Positions 52,887 to 62,123 of a stretch of 64,000 nt of DNA are shown in pieces (within the stretch, counting starts at the first letter, position 1; each line of letters starts with the position of its first letter). The notes under the pieces are model-generated. The model was not told the DNA's origin, searched no databases, and saw only the letters and a list, made by a program, of their open reading frames with translations. Source of the stretch: Bradyrhizobium xenonodulans (lineage in GTDB: Bacteria > Pseudomonadota > Alphaproteobacteria > Rhizobiales > Xanthobacteraceae); contig NZ_CP089391.1 in assembly GCF_027594865.1 (NCBI RefSeq), forward strand, positions 2,820,501 through 2,884,500, read 5' to 3'. A program made the translations under genes and the position numbers.

Positions 52887-53897
52887 TCAGCGCCTCGCCA
52901 GCAGGCCTTGCGGCCGAAGCGCCAGCACCAGCACCATGATCAGGAAGGTCACGACGATGGCGTAGGTCGGGATGTAGACCGAGCCGAGCTGCTCGGCGAG
53001 GCCGATGATCAGCGCGCCGAGCGCAGCGCCCGGGATCGAGCCCATGCCGCCGACGATCACGACCACGAGGGAGGCGAGCAGGAAGCGGATGTCCTCGCCG
53101 GGGGAGAGGGACTGGAAGGTTCCGCCGACGACGCCTGCGATGCCGGCAAGGCCCGCGCCGAGCGCGAAGACGAGCACGAAGACGATCTGGATGCGTACGC
53201 CGGTTGCGGCGAGGATGTCGCGGTCGTCGACGCCGGCGCGGATGATCATGCCGATCCGGGTGCGGTTGAGTGCGAGCCACATCGCGATGCCGATGATGAC
53301 GGACGCCAGGAAGATCACGAGCCGCACCAGCGGATAGCGCAGATACACCGGCTCCCCTGAGGATTTCACGGCGGTGATCAGCGGCAGCTCGATCGGGCCG
53401 ATCAGCCAGCTCGGCGTCTGGATCTGGTAGAAGTCGCCGCCGCAGGCCCACAGCATCAGATCGGCGAACACGATCGAGAGCCCGATCGTCACCATGGTCT
53501 GGCGCAAATCCTGGCCTTCCATGCGGCGGAAGACGAGGAGCTGGAGCAGGACGCCGACCAGCGCGGTCAAGATGAAAGCGACGATGAACGAGAGGATCCA
53601 GGACCCGGTCGAGGCGCTGATGGCATAGCCGACATAGCCGCCGAACAGATAGAGCGAGCCGTGCGCGAGATTGACGTTGCGCATCAGGCCGAAGATCAGC
53701 GTGAAGCCGCTGGCGACGAGGAAATAGAGGCCGCCGAGCGTGATGCCGTTGAAGAGCGCGTTGAGGAATACCCGCTTGCGGCCGATGGCCTCTTCGAGAC
53801 CGGGTGGCCACACCGCGAAGATCAGCCATAGCGCCACCGCGATCGCGATGATGACGATCAGAGCCCAGGCGGGATGGCGCTCGACAAAGCGGGTCAT
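52887..53897 (-). CDS. livH: branched-chain amino acid-type ABC permease (LivH)
   Basis: A 336-residue permease. LFNGITLGGLYFLVASGFTLIFG near residue 46 and the GMGSIPGAALGALIIGLAEQLG stretch near residue 280 are typical of LivH. With LivM it forms the channel of the importer. First gene of the near-continuous run down to 34216. Start at 53897 (MTRFVERHPAW) precedes the first transmembrane helix. Confidence 0.93.
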   Translation of the reverse strand: MTRFVERHPAWALIVIIAIAVALWLIFAVWPPGLEEAIGRKRVFLNALFNGITLGGLYFLVASGFTLIFGLMRNVNLAHGSLYLFGGYVGYAISASTGSWILSFIVAFILTALVGVLLQLLVFRRMEGQDLRQTMVTIGLSIVFADLMLWACGGDFYQIQTPSWLIGPIELPLITAVKSSGEPVYLRYPLVRLVIFLASVIIGIAMWLALNRTRIGMIIRAGVDDRDILAATGVRIQIVFVLVFALGAGLAGIAGVVGGTFQSLSPGEDIRFLLASLVVVIVGGMGSIPGAALGALIIGLAEQLGSVYIPTYAIVVTFLIMVLVLALRPQGLLARR

Positions 53898-54088
53898 GGC
53901 TTCACCTCGTCCCGCTTGCGGGGCGAGGTCGCACGCAGACCGTTGCCGGCCGCAAGCCCTGTCATGCAAGCCCTGCCATGAACGTACGCTCCCTATCGCG
54001 CGCGATCCTCTTGGCGGGACCGCGTTCCGCGCATCCTAATCGGGCTGACGGGGGCGCATTTGATCGTGAGTATCTTTTCGCACGCCGG

Positions 54089-54916
54089 TCAGGCGCGCAA
54101 AACCTTGGCCGCGCGGCGATAATCGGTCGGCGCCATGCCGACATTGGCGGCGAAGAAGCGGGTGAAACCGCTCTGCGAGGAGAAGCCGAGATCGAAGCCG
54201 ATATCGGCGATGGGCGCCTCGCTCGCCACCAGGGCCTCCAGCGCCTGCTCCATCATCAGCGTGTTGAGATAGAGGTGCGGCGTGACGCCGGTCTGGGTAC
54301 GGAACAGCCGGTAGAAATGCGGCCGCGACAGTCCGGATTCGCGCGCGATGGTGTCGAGCTCGATCTCGGCGCCGGGGCTCTCCGACATCATCTTGATGCA
54401 CTTGCGTACGCGAAAATCGGTGACCGAGCCGTTGGCGCGCGGATCGCGCGCAGTCGCCGCCTGCTGCCAGCTTTCGTCGTAGCAGATGTCGATCAGCCGT
54501 CTCAGCTCGCCATCGAGGCTGTTGAGCGAGGGTGCGCCGCACACCAGGGCGGCCGCGTGCCTGATCTGCCTGTCCAGCGCGGCCGACCGCGTGAGCTGGG
54601 TTCGGCCGAAGCGCAGGCGGTCGGCGCCGGGCGCATCGGGCGCGAACCACTCCGCATTGACATAGAGCACGAAGAAGACGGCGCCGCCGTCGAGATCGGA
54701 CGGCAGGAAATTGTGCGGCTCCCATGGATTGACCGCGACCACGGAGCCTTCAGTGAGCTCGTAATGACCATCGCTGACATCGATGCATGCGGAGCGTCCC
54801 CCGACATGGAAGATCAGATGACCTTCGCGATGTGCGTGGATGTTGAAGGGGCGGTTCAACTGATAGACCGTCGCCCGGCCAAAGCGGCCGTGGAAGACGG
54901 CGAGCGCCCGGCTCAT
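54089..54916 (-). CDS. AraC-family transcriptional regulator
   Basis: A 275-residue regulator with an N-terminal cupin-like effector domain (HAHREGHLIFHVGG, then the GSVVAVNPWEPHNF strand pair, about residues 28-80). A C-terminal double helix-turn-helix follows, with LDTIARESGLSRPHFYRLFR near residue 195 and the second one ending IADIGFDLGFSSQSGFTRFF near 250. It sits between the binding-protein gene and the permease genes on the same strand, so it very likely controls this locus in response to an imported compound. Confidence 0.92.
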   Translation of the reverse strand: MSRALAVFHGRFGRATVYQLNRPFNIHAHREGHLIFHVGGRSACIDVSDGHYELTEGSVVAVNPWEPHNFLPSDLDGGAVFFVLYVNAEWFAPDAPGADRLRFGRTQLTRSAALDRQIRHAAALVCGAPSLNSLDGELRRLIDICYDESWQQAATARDPRANGSVTDFRVRKCIKMMSESPGAEIELDTIARESGLSRPHFYRLFRTQTGVTPHLYLNTLMMEQALEALVASEAPIADIGFDLGFSSQSGFTRFFAANVGMAPTDYRRAAKVLRA

Positions 54917-54963
54917 GCCTTCCCTCCCAGAAGCTCTTGTCATTTTTTGGTAACGTCGAACAA

Positions 54964-55018
54964 CCGGGGAGAGAATGCAAGGGCGCTCGTGTCGCGCTCT
55001 TTGCAAATCTCTCCCCGG
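54964..55018 (-). terminator. strong inverted repeat after the binding-protein gene
   Basis: CCGGGGAGAGAATGCAA at 54964-54980 and TTGCAAATCTCTCCCCGG at 55001-55018 pair almost perfectly, with a 20-base loop. The structure lies 30-85 bases after the binding-protein stop and before the AraC gene. There is no clean T-run on the minus strand, so it may be a partial terminator or message stabiliser that keeps binding-protein expression above that of the permeases. Confidence 0.6.
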
Positions 55019-55047
55019 TCAGTCACGGCGTCGCTGACGCGACTACG

Positions 55048-56298
55048 TCAGTACTTCTTACATTCCGGTACTGTACGGCTTGGCAAACCGATCTTGGCGA
55101 ACACCGCGGGGTCGTAGCCCAGCGTCTGGTTGACGTTCGGGATCACCTTCACGACCTTGGAGAACAGTGCACCCTTGCCGTCGTCGACGACCTCGGTGAC
55201 GAAGTTGGTGCCGATCGCCTGGCGGTTGGAGTCGAGCTTGATCTTGCCGTTGGGAGCGTCGAGCTCGATCTTGGCGAGGGCTTCCTTGTACTTGGTCTGG
55301 TTGTTGGAGAGGTCGCCGTTGACCTGACGCAGCGCCAGGATCAGCGCCATGGTCGCGCCGTAATAGTTGGTGGCGAGCAGCGACGGGCTCGGGAAGCGCT
55401 TGTTCGGCGGGAAGGCGTCCTGATAGTCCTTCACGAACTTCTGCCAGCCCGGATCCTCCCAGGTGTCGGCCTGGCCGCTCGCGGCCAGCGTGCCGACCAG
55501 TGCGTTCTTGGCGTTGCCTTTGGACGACAGGATGGTCTGGTCGATCATGATCGAGCCGCCCATCAGATGCGCTTTGCCGCCGGCCTGCTGGTACTGGTTG
55601 AGGAAGTTGACGGCGTCGGCGCCGCCGAGGCCGAGATAGATCGCATCGACATCGTCGGGCAGGGCGGCGATGACCGAGGCGAAGTCCTTGGTGCCGAGCG
55701 GCACCCATTGGCGGTTTGTGACCTGTCCGCCCGCGCCGCAGAATTCGAGCACGAGGCCGAACACCTGAGTGTAGATGAAGGAATAGTCCTCGCCGACGGT
55801 CGCGATCTTGCGATACTTCTTTTCCTCATACGCGTATTTGCCGAGGCCCACCTGCCACTGCGCGCCGTCCATGTTGTAGCGGAAGAAGTTCGGAGCCGGA
55901 TCGACATAGGTCGTTTCCTGGGCACCCGAAGCGGCATTGACGAAGGTCAGCTCCGGATGGGTCTTGGCAAAGTTCTTGACCGCGATGCCTTCGTCGCCCG
56001 ACAGCGGCGACAGCAGGATCTGCACCTTGTCCTGCTCGATCAGCTTTCGTACGGCGCGGACGGCGGAGTCCGGCGTCGCGTCGGTCGAGGCGATGACGAA
56101 TTCGAGCTCCTTGTCGCCGACCTTCTTGCCGAGCACGTTGAGTGCGGTCTGGAAGCCGCGGATGCCGTCCTCGCCGAGCACGGTGTAGGTGCCTTCGAGC
56201 GTCGCCGTGACGCCGACCTTGATCTTCTCCTGTGCGAAGGCGGTGCCCGACAACAACAGGCTGCTCAACGCGATCAGTCCTAGACTGCCTTTCAACAT
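55048..56298 (-). CDS. ABC transporter substrate-binding protein (LivK/amide type)
   Basis: A 416-residue periplasmic binding protein with a clear signal peptide (residues 1-23, ending GTAFA-QE). Mature sequence opens IKVGVTATLEGTYTVLGED and has DKVQILLSPLSGDEG, and VAAIYLGL-like hinge strands, typical of type I periplasmic binding proteins for amino acids, amides or aromatic acids. The start at 56298 has GGGAGGAG at 6-9 bases. It supplies the ligand to the LivHMGF-type importer downstream. Confidence 0.93.
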   Translation of the reverse strand: MLKGSLGLIALSSLLLSGTAFAQEKIKVGVTATLEGTYTVLGEDGIRGFQTALNVLGKKVGDKELEFVIASTDATPDSAVRAVRKLIEQDKVQILLSPLSGDEGIAVKNFAKTHPELTFVNAASGAQETTYVDPAPNFFRYNMDGAQWQVGLGKYAYEEKKYRKIATVGEDYSFIYTQVFGLVLEFCGAGGQVTNRQWVPLGTKDFASVIAALPDDVDAIYLGLGGADAVNFLNQYQQAGGKAHLMGGSIMIDQTILSSKGNAKNALVGTLAASGQADTWEDPGWQKFVKDYQDAFPPNKRFPSPSLLATNYYGATMALILALRQVNGDLSNNQTKYKEALAKIELDAPNGKIKLDSNRQAIGTNFVTEVVDDGKGALFSKVVKVIPNVNQTLGYDPAVFAKIGLPSRTVPECKKY

Positions 56299-56580
56299 TG
56301 CTCTCCTCCCTGGGGCGTTCTTGTCGCTGTTTTTCACCGCACTCTCGCCCCTCCGCCGCCCGGTGCGGCGTTTTGGCAAGGTCAACGGTTCTTCGACGGT
56401 TTCTTGGGATGGAGGCTAGCCGAACTCGGATGCAGCGCACGCGCCGGAGCCACGCGCGGCTTAACGGGCAGTCTCATTTTGAATGGTGCGTCGCAAATCG
56501 TTCCGCGGTGCAATAGACGTCGGCGCGCGGGAAATCTCGCGCGCCGCTATCGTTGTTGTCCAGGAAGACGCGACCTCAAT

Positions 56581-57198
56581 TCAGGAAGCGAGAACAAGGC
56601 TCGCCATCATCAGGCCGATCGCCGCGATCCAGCCTCCGAGTGCACGAACGGCGATGGCTCGCCAGGATGCCGGGCCGTCCGAACGTGCTTGCTTGAAGAG
56701 GACGGTCAGCGCCATCGTCAGCGTGATGACGCCGTAGCCCGCGCAAGCCAATCCTGCTGCAAACAGCACCCGGTCGGTTTCAGGCAAGAGGTCGGCGCCG
56801 TTCGCAGCGCCCCGTATCACGGCCACGGCGAAGGCAATGGCGCACAGCAGGAGTGTGGGAACTTGCGCGGCTGCCGCAAGCAGCATGCCGATTGCCAGCA
56901 TCATTGCCGCGTCAGCGAACTGTGTGGAAGCCGCGCCGAAGACGTGTCCAAGCGGCAATCCAACCAGCAGTCCAAGCGGAAACACCGGGATAAGCCAGCG
57001 CCCTTTGGAAGCTCCAAGCGTACCAGCCAGCATGCCGGTCGCAGTCCAGAGAAGGACATCCGCAAGATCGGTGAAGGGATGCGACGCACCCATGTAGAAA
57101 TCGCCGAGGCGGGCCGCGACGATATGCGCTTCGGCCGCGTTCGCGCCGGCCAGCAGCATCGCGGCGGCCATCAAGGCTCGTGCGGACTTCAGCTTCAT
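56581..57198 (-). CDS. HupE/UreJ-like membrane protein (a)
   Basis: A 205-residue protein with a signal-like N-terminus (LKSARALMAAAMLLAGANA, about residues 3-21) and about five transmembrane segments. The histidine-bearing loop HPFTDLADVLLW near residue 40 is the HupE-type metal-binding motif in degenerate form (usual form HP-x-x-G-x-DH). The family carries Ni/Co permeases. It overlaps the next family member by 4 bases. Confidence 0.78.
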   Translation of the reverse strand: MKLKSARALMAAAMLLAGANAAEAHIVAARLGDFYMGASHPFTDLADVLLWTATGMLAGTLGASKGRWLIPVFPLGLLVGLPLGHVFGAASTQFADAAMMLAIGMLLAAAAQVPTLLLCAIAFAVAVIRGAANGADLLPETDRVLFAAGLACAGYGVITLTMALTVLFKQARSDGPASWRAIAVRALGGWIAAIGLMMASLVLAS

Positions 57199-57800
57199 GC
57201 GAGGGCTCCGACGCCCTGTGCGAGGAAATAGCAGCCAATTCCCGCGATGCCGGCCCCAAGTCCCTGAATGACGCGCTCGCCGGCGGGCCAGCGCGTCAAT
57301 GTGCCGATCATGATGCCGCACAGATGCAAGAGGCCGGTGGCGGTGACAAAGCCGACGCCATAGGCCAGCGCATTCGCCGCGCGTGGAAGCTCGGCCCCGT
57401 GTGCGTGCCCGTGAAAGATCGCGAAGACCGCAACGACGAGCGCGGCGGCGGCAAAGGGCAGTCGCAGTCGGGCAGCGACTGCCACCCCCAGGATCACGGC
57501 CGAAACGGCGATCATCACCTCCGGCATCGGGAGCGGGACATGCAGCACACCCAGCACCCCGCCGATCGCCATGACGAGCGGGAACGTGATCGGCAGGACC
57601 CAGATTGCGGGAGCGCCGAGCTGCGCGCCCCAGATTCCGACAGCCACCATTGCGATCAGATGGTCGATGCCCGTGATCGGATGCAGCAGGCCGCTGACGA
57701 GGCCGCCGGCCACGCCAGCTTGCTCGTGCGCGAGAGCCGGCTGCGTCAGTGCGAACGAAACGATCGCAGTCGTGAGGGCTCGGGAGATGCGTAGGGACAT
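57195..57800 (-). CDS. HupE/UreJ family nickel/cobalt permease-like protein (b)
   Basis: A 201-residue inner-membrane protein. After a signal-like leader (ending PALAHEQ) comes the signature HPITGIDHLIAMVAVGIWGAQ near residue 40, the HP-x-x-G-x-DH metal motif. A second histidine set, FAIFHGHAHGAELP, lies near residue 128. Length and motifs match HupE and UreJ, which import nickel or cobalt for hydrogenase or urease. No hydrogenase or urease gene is in view. Confidence 0.9.
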   Translation of the reverse strand: MSLRISRALTTAIVSFALTQPALAHEQAGVAGGLVSGLLHPITGIDHLIAMVAVGIWGAQLGAPAIWVLPITFPLVMAIGGVLGVLHVPLPMPEVMIAVSAVILGVAVAARLRLPFAAAALVVAVFAIFHGHAHGAELPRAANALAYGVGFVTATGLLHLCGIMIGTLTRWPAGERVIQGLGAGIAGIGCYFLAQGVGALA

Positions 57801-57816
57801 TGTGTGCGACTCTCGC

Positions 57817-58809
57817 TCAGATCACGGCGAATACGCGCGCCAGACGGCCGAAGAACCAGAACATCGACACCGACCCGATGAGGTAGGCCGGGAGGGCCTC
57901 GCTCCAGCGCGGCACAACGGCATCGAGCCGTCGGTGCGCCCAGATCAATGCGAGCACGAGCAGCACGAAGGCGAGCTGCCCGATCTCCACGCCGACGTTG
58001 AAGAACAGCAACGCTGCGGGAAGGAGTCGGCGTTCGAGCCCAAGTCCCGCCAGCGCACTCGCGAAGCCGATGCCATGCACCAGGCCGAAGGCAAACGCCA
58101 CGATCCAGGGATAGCGGGCGGTGATCCCGATCTCGCCGCGCTGCTGCTTGACGATCTCCACCCCGACGAACGCGATGCTCAAGGCGATGCAGGCGTTGAG
58201 CGGGCGTTCCGGCACGCCGATCAGGCCGAATGCCGCCGTGGCAAGCGAGGCGCTGTGGCCGATCGTGAAGGCGGTGATCGTTTTCACCAGACGCCAGCCG
58301 CCGCCGACGATCCAGATCAGGCCGAGCACGAACAACAGGTGATCGGCTCCGAGCAGAATGTGATCGATGCCGTAATTCACGTAAGTCTTGGCCAGCTCGA
58401 TCCACGCGTCGAGCGTCGGGGCGCCCGTGCCGAGGATGGAGACGACGGGATTGGCCGTCGAGATCGTGTAGCTGCGCGGCTCGCCCTCGATCGGAATGAC
58501 CTTGATCAGGACGACCGACATGTTGGAGCCGAGATTGGAAATGGTGATCGAGCCAACCAGCCCCTTCTCGCCGCAGTTCATCTCGGGCAGGCGGAGAAAG
58601 CAGTGGGGCGGCACCCGCAGATCGACCCGCGATGCGCCGATCGACGGCTCGATGCTCCAGCGGCCGACGAATGCGCCGGGCCGAACCTCGCGGAATTCGA
58701 GCACGCCCATCGCGGCCTCGTGCGCGCTGAGCGCCGAGGGCCGCATGAGCACGGCCATCGCGAGGGTCAAGGCCAGCAGCGCGAAGCGCAGAGATTGAAT
58801 CGCCGTCAC
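57817..58809 (-). CDS. HupE/UreJ_2 family membrane protein (c)
   Basis: A 330-residue protein of the second HupE/UreJ subgroup. The N-terminal part (about 28-140) is a soluble beta-rich domain after a signal peptide. The C-terminal part has six or so helices with GIDHILLGADHLLFVLGLIW near residue 148, FTIGHSASL near residue 183, and a VHGIGFASAL near residue 247. The histidines line a predicted metal path. It overlaps the parvulin gene start region by 4 bases. Confidence 0.88.
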   Translation of the reverse strand: MTAIQSLRFALLALTLAMAVLMRPSALSAHEAAMGVLEFREVRPGAFVGRWSIEPSIGASRVDLRVPPHCFLRLPEMNCGEKGLVGSITISNLGSNMSVVLIKVIPIEGEPRSYTISTANPVVSILGTGAPTLDAWIELAKTYVNYGIDHILLGADHLLFVLGLIWIVGGGWRLVKTITAFTIGHSASLATAAFGLIGVPERPLNACIALSIAFVGVEIVKQQRGEIGITARYPWIVAFAFGLVHGIGFASALAGLGLERRLLPAALLFFNVGVEIGQLAFVLLVLALIWAHRRLDAVVPRWSEALPAYLIGSVSMFWFFGRLARVFAVI

Positions 58810-59711
58810 GGCTCGTACCGCACCTGATAGGACGCCTTGAGCCGCTTGACGGCCTCCCAGGCCAACTTGCGGGTCTCCTCCGTATGCCAGATCCTGGCGG
58901 CCTCATCCCGAACCTTGTCGAGGTTGGCAAGATTCCCCGGACGCCGGGAGTCCAGCCGGGCGATGTGCCAGCCGTCCTTGGATTGCAGCAGCCTCCATTC
59001 CCCTTCCGGCATCGCCAGCAGCTGATCGCGGAAACCTTCGCCGAAGGCGGCGGCAAGACTGTCGACCGGCCGGGCGAGGATGGCGCGCGTGAGATGTTGC
59101 AGTTCCTCGGATTCGCGCTGCTGGACGATGTCGTCGAGCTGGCGCTGTGCCGTCGCCTGTTCCGTAGGTGGGGTGATGTAGAAGGAGACGCGCTCCGGCT
59201 CGTCGAAGCGGGCGTGATTTTCGGCAAACCATGCCTGCAGCTGCTCGTCCGTGGGACGCGGGACGCGGATCTGGTCGAAGATCAGCAATTGCATCTTGTA
59301 GGCAATCCGGTCGCGGATCGTCTCGTCGCCGCGGTCCACGGCAAGCGTCTTGCCTTCGCGGTAGAGGATCTCGCTCGCGACCCAACTGTCGATCATCTTC
59401 TGGAGCTGGTCGCCGGAAGGGGTGCGCTCCTTGTCCTCGTCGAAATTGTCGATGAACGACTGGCGCATCGCCTTGGTGACGGTGATGACCTTTTCGTCCT
59501 TGGCGGGCGGATGCAGCACGGCGTCGATGCCGAAGATGAGCGCTCCCAGCAAGGCAAAGTGCAGCAGGGGATCGCGTGAGAGCCGCACGAGCACAGAGAC
59601 GAAGGAACGCGACGGCCTCGTCTCGCCGCGGGCGACGTCATTCGGATCCGGACCTTCGGTACGCGATATCGGAAAGGACTGTACTTCAATTGGTGTGGCT
59701 TGCATTGACAT
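58806..59711 (-). CDS. membrane-anchored peptidyl-prolyl isomerase (parvulin)
   Basis: A 301-residue protein with one transmembrane helix (LLHFALLGALIFGIDAVL, about residues 49-66). A SurA-like N-terminal helical region and the PpiC-type rotamase domain follow (about 150-270), ending WRLLQSKDGWHIARLDSR. It folds or guards membrane or exported proteins at the periplasmic face. First gene of the HupE operon, so it may serve folding of the three membrane proteins. Overlaps the HupE (c) gene by 4 bases. Confidence 0.88.
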   Translation of the reverse strand: MSMQATPIEVQSFPISRTEGPDPNDVARGETRPSRSFVSVLVRLSRDPLLHFALLGALIFGIDAVLHPPAKDEKVITVTKAMRQSFIDNFDEDKERTPSGDQLQKMIDSWVASEILYREGKTLAVDRGDETIRDRIAYKMQLLIFDQIRVPRPTDEQLQAWFAENHARFDEPERVSFYITPPTEQATAQRQLDDIVQQRESEELQHLTRAILARPVDSLAAAFGEGFRDQLLAMPEGEWRLLQSKDGWHIARLDSRRPGNLANLDKVRDEAARIWHTEETRKLAWEAVKRLKASYQVRYEP

Positions 59712-60019
59712 CTAAGTGTCACAAATCCCCGCGGCACGCATGGCTACGCGCTTTATGCGATAGCGCCGTTCGTCTGTCATCTGCAAACACTCGCGCCATG
59801 AAAAAATCGCGGGAGGAAAAATCGCGGGAGGACAGTGCGGCGCCGGCTGATCGGATCGCGCGCCGATCATCACACAAAACCTTCATGAAGTTGTATCGGA
59901 ACTCTGGTCTCTATCGTGGCCGTAGAGATTCCGTTCGGCGCGATGGGGATTGGGCGATCGATGCCCGCCGCGGCGGTTCATGAGTTTGCGAAGATAAGAT
60001 CCAGAAACAGGGGCGATAG
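59712..60019. other. 308-base divergent intergenic region
   Basis: No gene was supported between the divergent parvulin and PHP-like genes. It contains a perfect 15-base tandem duplication (AAAATCGCGGGAGGA) at 59803-59817 and 59818-59832. A 61-codon frame from 59799 reads through it, but is arginine/serine-rich and has no family resemblance. Confidence 0.5.
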
Positions 60020-62032
60020 ATGTTTTCGACCACCAAGACCATCCTGTTGACCGCAGCTTCGGCATCGTTGGCGTTGACTCAGAGCGCGACGGCCGAGGAG
60101 TTCGGTCGCGGCGAGCGCCGGGGCAATCCCTATGTCGCCGGTGACATGCACAATCACAACACCTGCACGGACGGTTCTGTGGCCGCCGGTTACACCATCG
60201 ACCGCGCGGTCGGGCGCGGCACCGCGTCCGCGGGCGGCAACAATTTCGACCTCGACTGGTTCACGCTCGGCAACCACGGCGGTTCCGGCAATCGCGACTG
60301 CCGTTTCAGCGACACCAGCGCCAATATTCCGGGACAGACCACGACGACCTGGAGCCAGACGCTCGGCCAGACCATCGACGGGATCACCATCAGCAGCCTG
60401 AAGGGCACCCCGAACGGCTCCGGCACCGGCGCGCAGATGTGGCGCTGGCAGTCGATCCGCGAGGTCGAGTATCCGACCATCGTCGATCGTTCGGCGAAGT
60501 ATGACAAGGTGCTGATCGAGGGTCTCGAGTGGATCGCGCCCGGCCATGAACACGTCGACGTTGCCGTCATCACCGGGCAGCACCCGATGCACCCGAGGAA
60601 GGGGCCCGGTAACGCTGACAAGATGGCGGAATTCGAATACCGCTTCGACCGCGCCGATACTGACGCGATCGGCCCCGTCATCGACACCGGCGGCAATCAG
60701 CTCTGGCCGGGCAAGGACAACGTCAACAACACGGGCACGGCGGGCCACCAGAAGGCGCTTACGGGCGTCAAGTGGCTGCAGGCGAACTATCCGCTGCAAT
60801 CCTACATCATCCCGACGCACACCGAACGCCAGGGGCCGTTCAACGCGACCGCCAACAAGGGCTACAACATCGAGCACTTCCGCGACTTCAACAACGCGGG
60901 CCCGACGGTTGCGTTCGGCATCGAGGCGCCCGGCCACTTCGCCGAAGGCGGAGCCAATGGCGGCTCCGGCTCGTACACCGCCAACGCGGTCGGCGGCGGC
61001 ACCTACGGCATGAGCGGCATCTACACCGCGAAAGTCGGCGGCCTGTGGGACGGACTGCTGGGCGAAGGCCGCAACTTCTTCATGTATGTGAGCTCCGACT
61101 GGCACAGCCGAGGTGCGGGCGGTGCGCGCGACTCCTTCACGACCGCCGATTTCATTCCCGGCGAATACACCAAGCTGTACGTTCCGAATGCGGGTCGCTT
61201 CTCGTCGCAGCACGTCGTCGACGGCATGCGTTCGGGCAATTCCTACTCGGTCAACGCCGACCTGATCGGTCCGGATATGGTGTTCCGCGCCAAGACGCGC
61301 GGCGACGAGTGGAAGACCATGGGCGAGACCCTGGTCGTGAGGCCCGGCGAAAAGATCACGGTCGAGATGGAGTTGACGGTCCCGAGGGAAAACAACAGCC
61401 CCTATAGCTTCAACAACCCGCTGTTGTTGCCGGTGGGAATCAAGCAGCCGCTGAACAAGCCGACGCTCGACCACGTCGATCTGATCACGGGCCAGATCAC
61501 CGGCGTCGTTGCGCCTGATGCGGCCAATTACGCGGTGGCGAATGCCGCGGGCACGGCCGGTGCGGCGATCGTGTACAATCCGTCGGCGACCATTGCCCGG
61601 CAGATCTCCGCGGAGCAGATGCACCGCGAGCATCGGGGCGACCGCGACGGCGTGCGGCTGCGGTTCACGACGACGTTTACCGCGGGTACCAAGCCGTTTT
61701 ACATCCGTGCGCGCGGAACCAACATTCCGAATGGCACTCCGAACGTCTCCGATACCGCTGGAAATCCGCTGCTCGACGCGAACAACGCGCAGGTCAGCTG
61801 CACCGATCCGGCGTGCCCGGCGCATCTGGAGACCGTGAATGGCGCCAAGAAGGTGACCCACGACGTTCAGGCCTATTCGAACGTCTGGTTCTACGCCAAC
61901 CCGATCTTCATCCGGCCGCAAGGTTCTCCGAAGCTTCTGGTCGAGACCAATGCCGAGCTGGCGCGCAAGCTCGGACAGCAGGCCGACAACGACCACCACG
62001 ATCACGACGATCATCATCACGGCCACCACTGA
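60020..62032 (+). CDS. secreted PHP-like metallo-hydrolase with His-rich tail
   Basis: A 670-residue protein with a signal peptide (residues 1-25, ending SATA-EE). GDMHNHNTCTDGS near residue 41 is the HxH motif of PHP/polymerase-histidinol-phosphatase-like metal sites. Further candidate ligands are IEGLEWIAPGHEHVD near 168, PTHTERQG near 264 and SSDWHSRG near 362. The last 16 residues are histidine/aspartate-rich (HHDHDDHHHGHH), a metal-binding tail. Divergent from the HupE/parvulin operon; together they look like a periplasmic metal-handling or phosphoester-degrading unit. Its substrate is unknown. Confidence 0.8.
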   Translation: MFSTTKTILLTAASASLALTQSATAEEFGRGERRGNPYVAGDMHNHNTCTDGSVAAGYTIDRAVGRGTASAGGNNFDLDWFTLGNHGGSGNRDCRFSDTSANIPGQTTTTWSQTLGQTIDGITISSLKGTPNGSGTGAQMWRWQSIREVEYPTIVDRSAKYDKVLIEGLEWIAPGHEHVDVAVITGQHPMHPRKGPGNADKMAEFEYRFDRADTDAIGPVIDTGGNQLWPGKDNVNNTGTAGHQKALTGVKWLQANYPLQSYIIPTHTERQGPFNATANKGYNIEHFRDFNNAGPTVAFGIEAPGHFAEGGANGGSGSYTANAVGGGTYGMSGIYTAKVGGLWDGLLGEGRNFFMYVSSDWHSRGAGGARDSFTTADFIPGEYTKLYVPNAGRFSSQHVVDGMRSGNSYSVNADLIGPDMVFRAKTRGDEWKTMGETLVVRPGEKITVEMELTVPRENNSPYSFNNPLLLPVGIKQPLNKPTLDHVDLITGQITGVVAPDAANYAVANAAGTAGAAIVYNPSATIARQISAEQMHREHRGDRDGVRLRFTTTFTAGTKPFYIRARGTNIPNGTPNVSDTAGNPLLDANNAQVSCTDPACPAHLETVNGAKKVTHDVQAYSNVWFYANPIFIRPQGSPKLLVETNAELARKLGQQADNDHHDHDDHHHGHH

Positions 62033-62049
62033 CGTGATGTGATTCCATC

Positions 62050-62081
62050 CGGCGGGGCGCAACGATCGGTGCGTCCCGCCG
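62050..62081 (+). terminator. hairpin after the PHP-like gene
   Basis: CGGCGGGGCGCA (62050-62061) pairs with TGCGTCCCGCCG (62070-62081) over 12 bases with one G-U pair, around an 8-base loop. It lies 18 bases after the stop. The following sequence has only a short T-rich patch, so termination efficiency is uncertain. Confidence 0.55.
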
Positions 62082-62123
62082 CACTTGTTTCGAAGCGGGC
62101 TGGCTCTGCCCGGCGCGACCGAC

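Noticed and set aside
59799..59983. 61-codon frame starting in the 15-base duplication
   Set aside because: Arginine/serine-rich, no ribosome-binding site or recognisable family; sits in a divergent promoter region.
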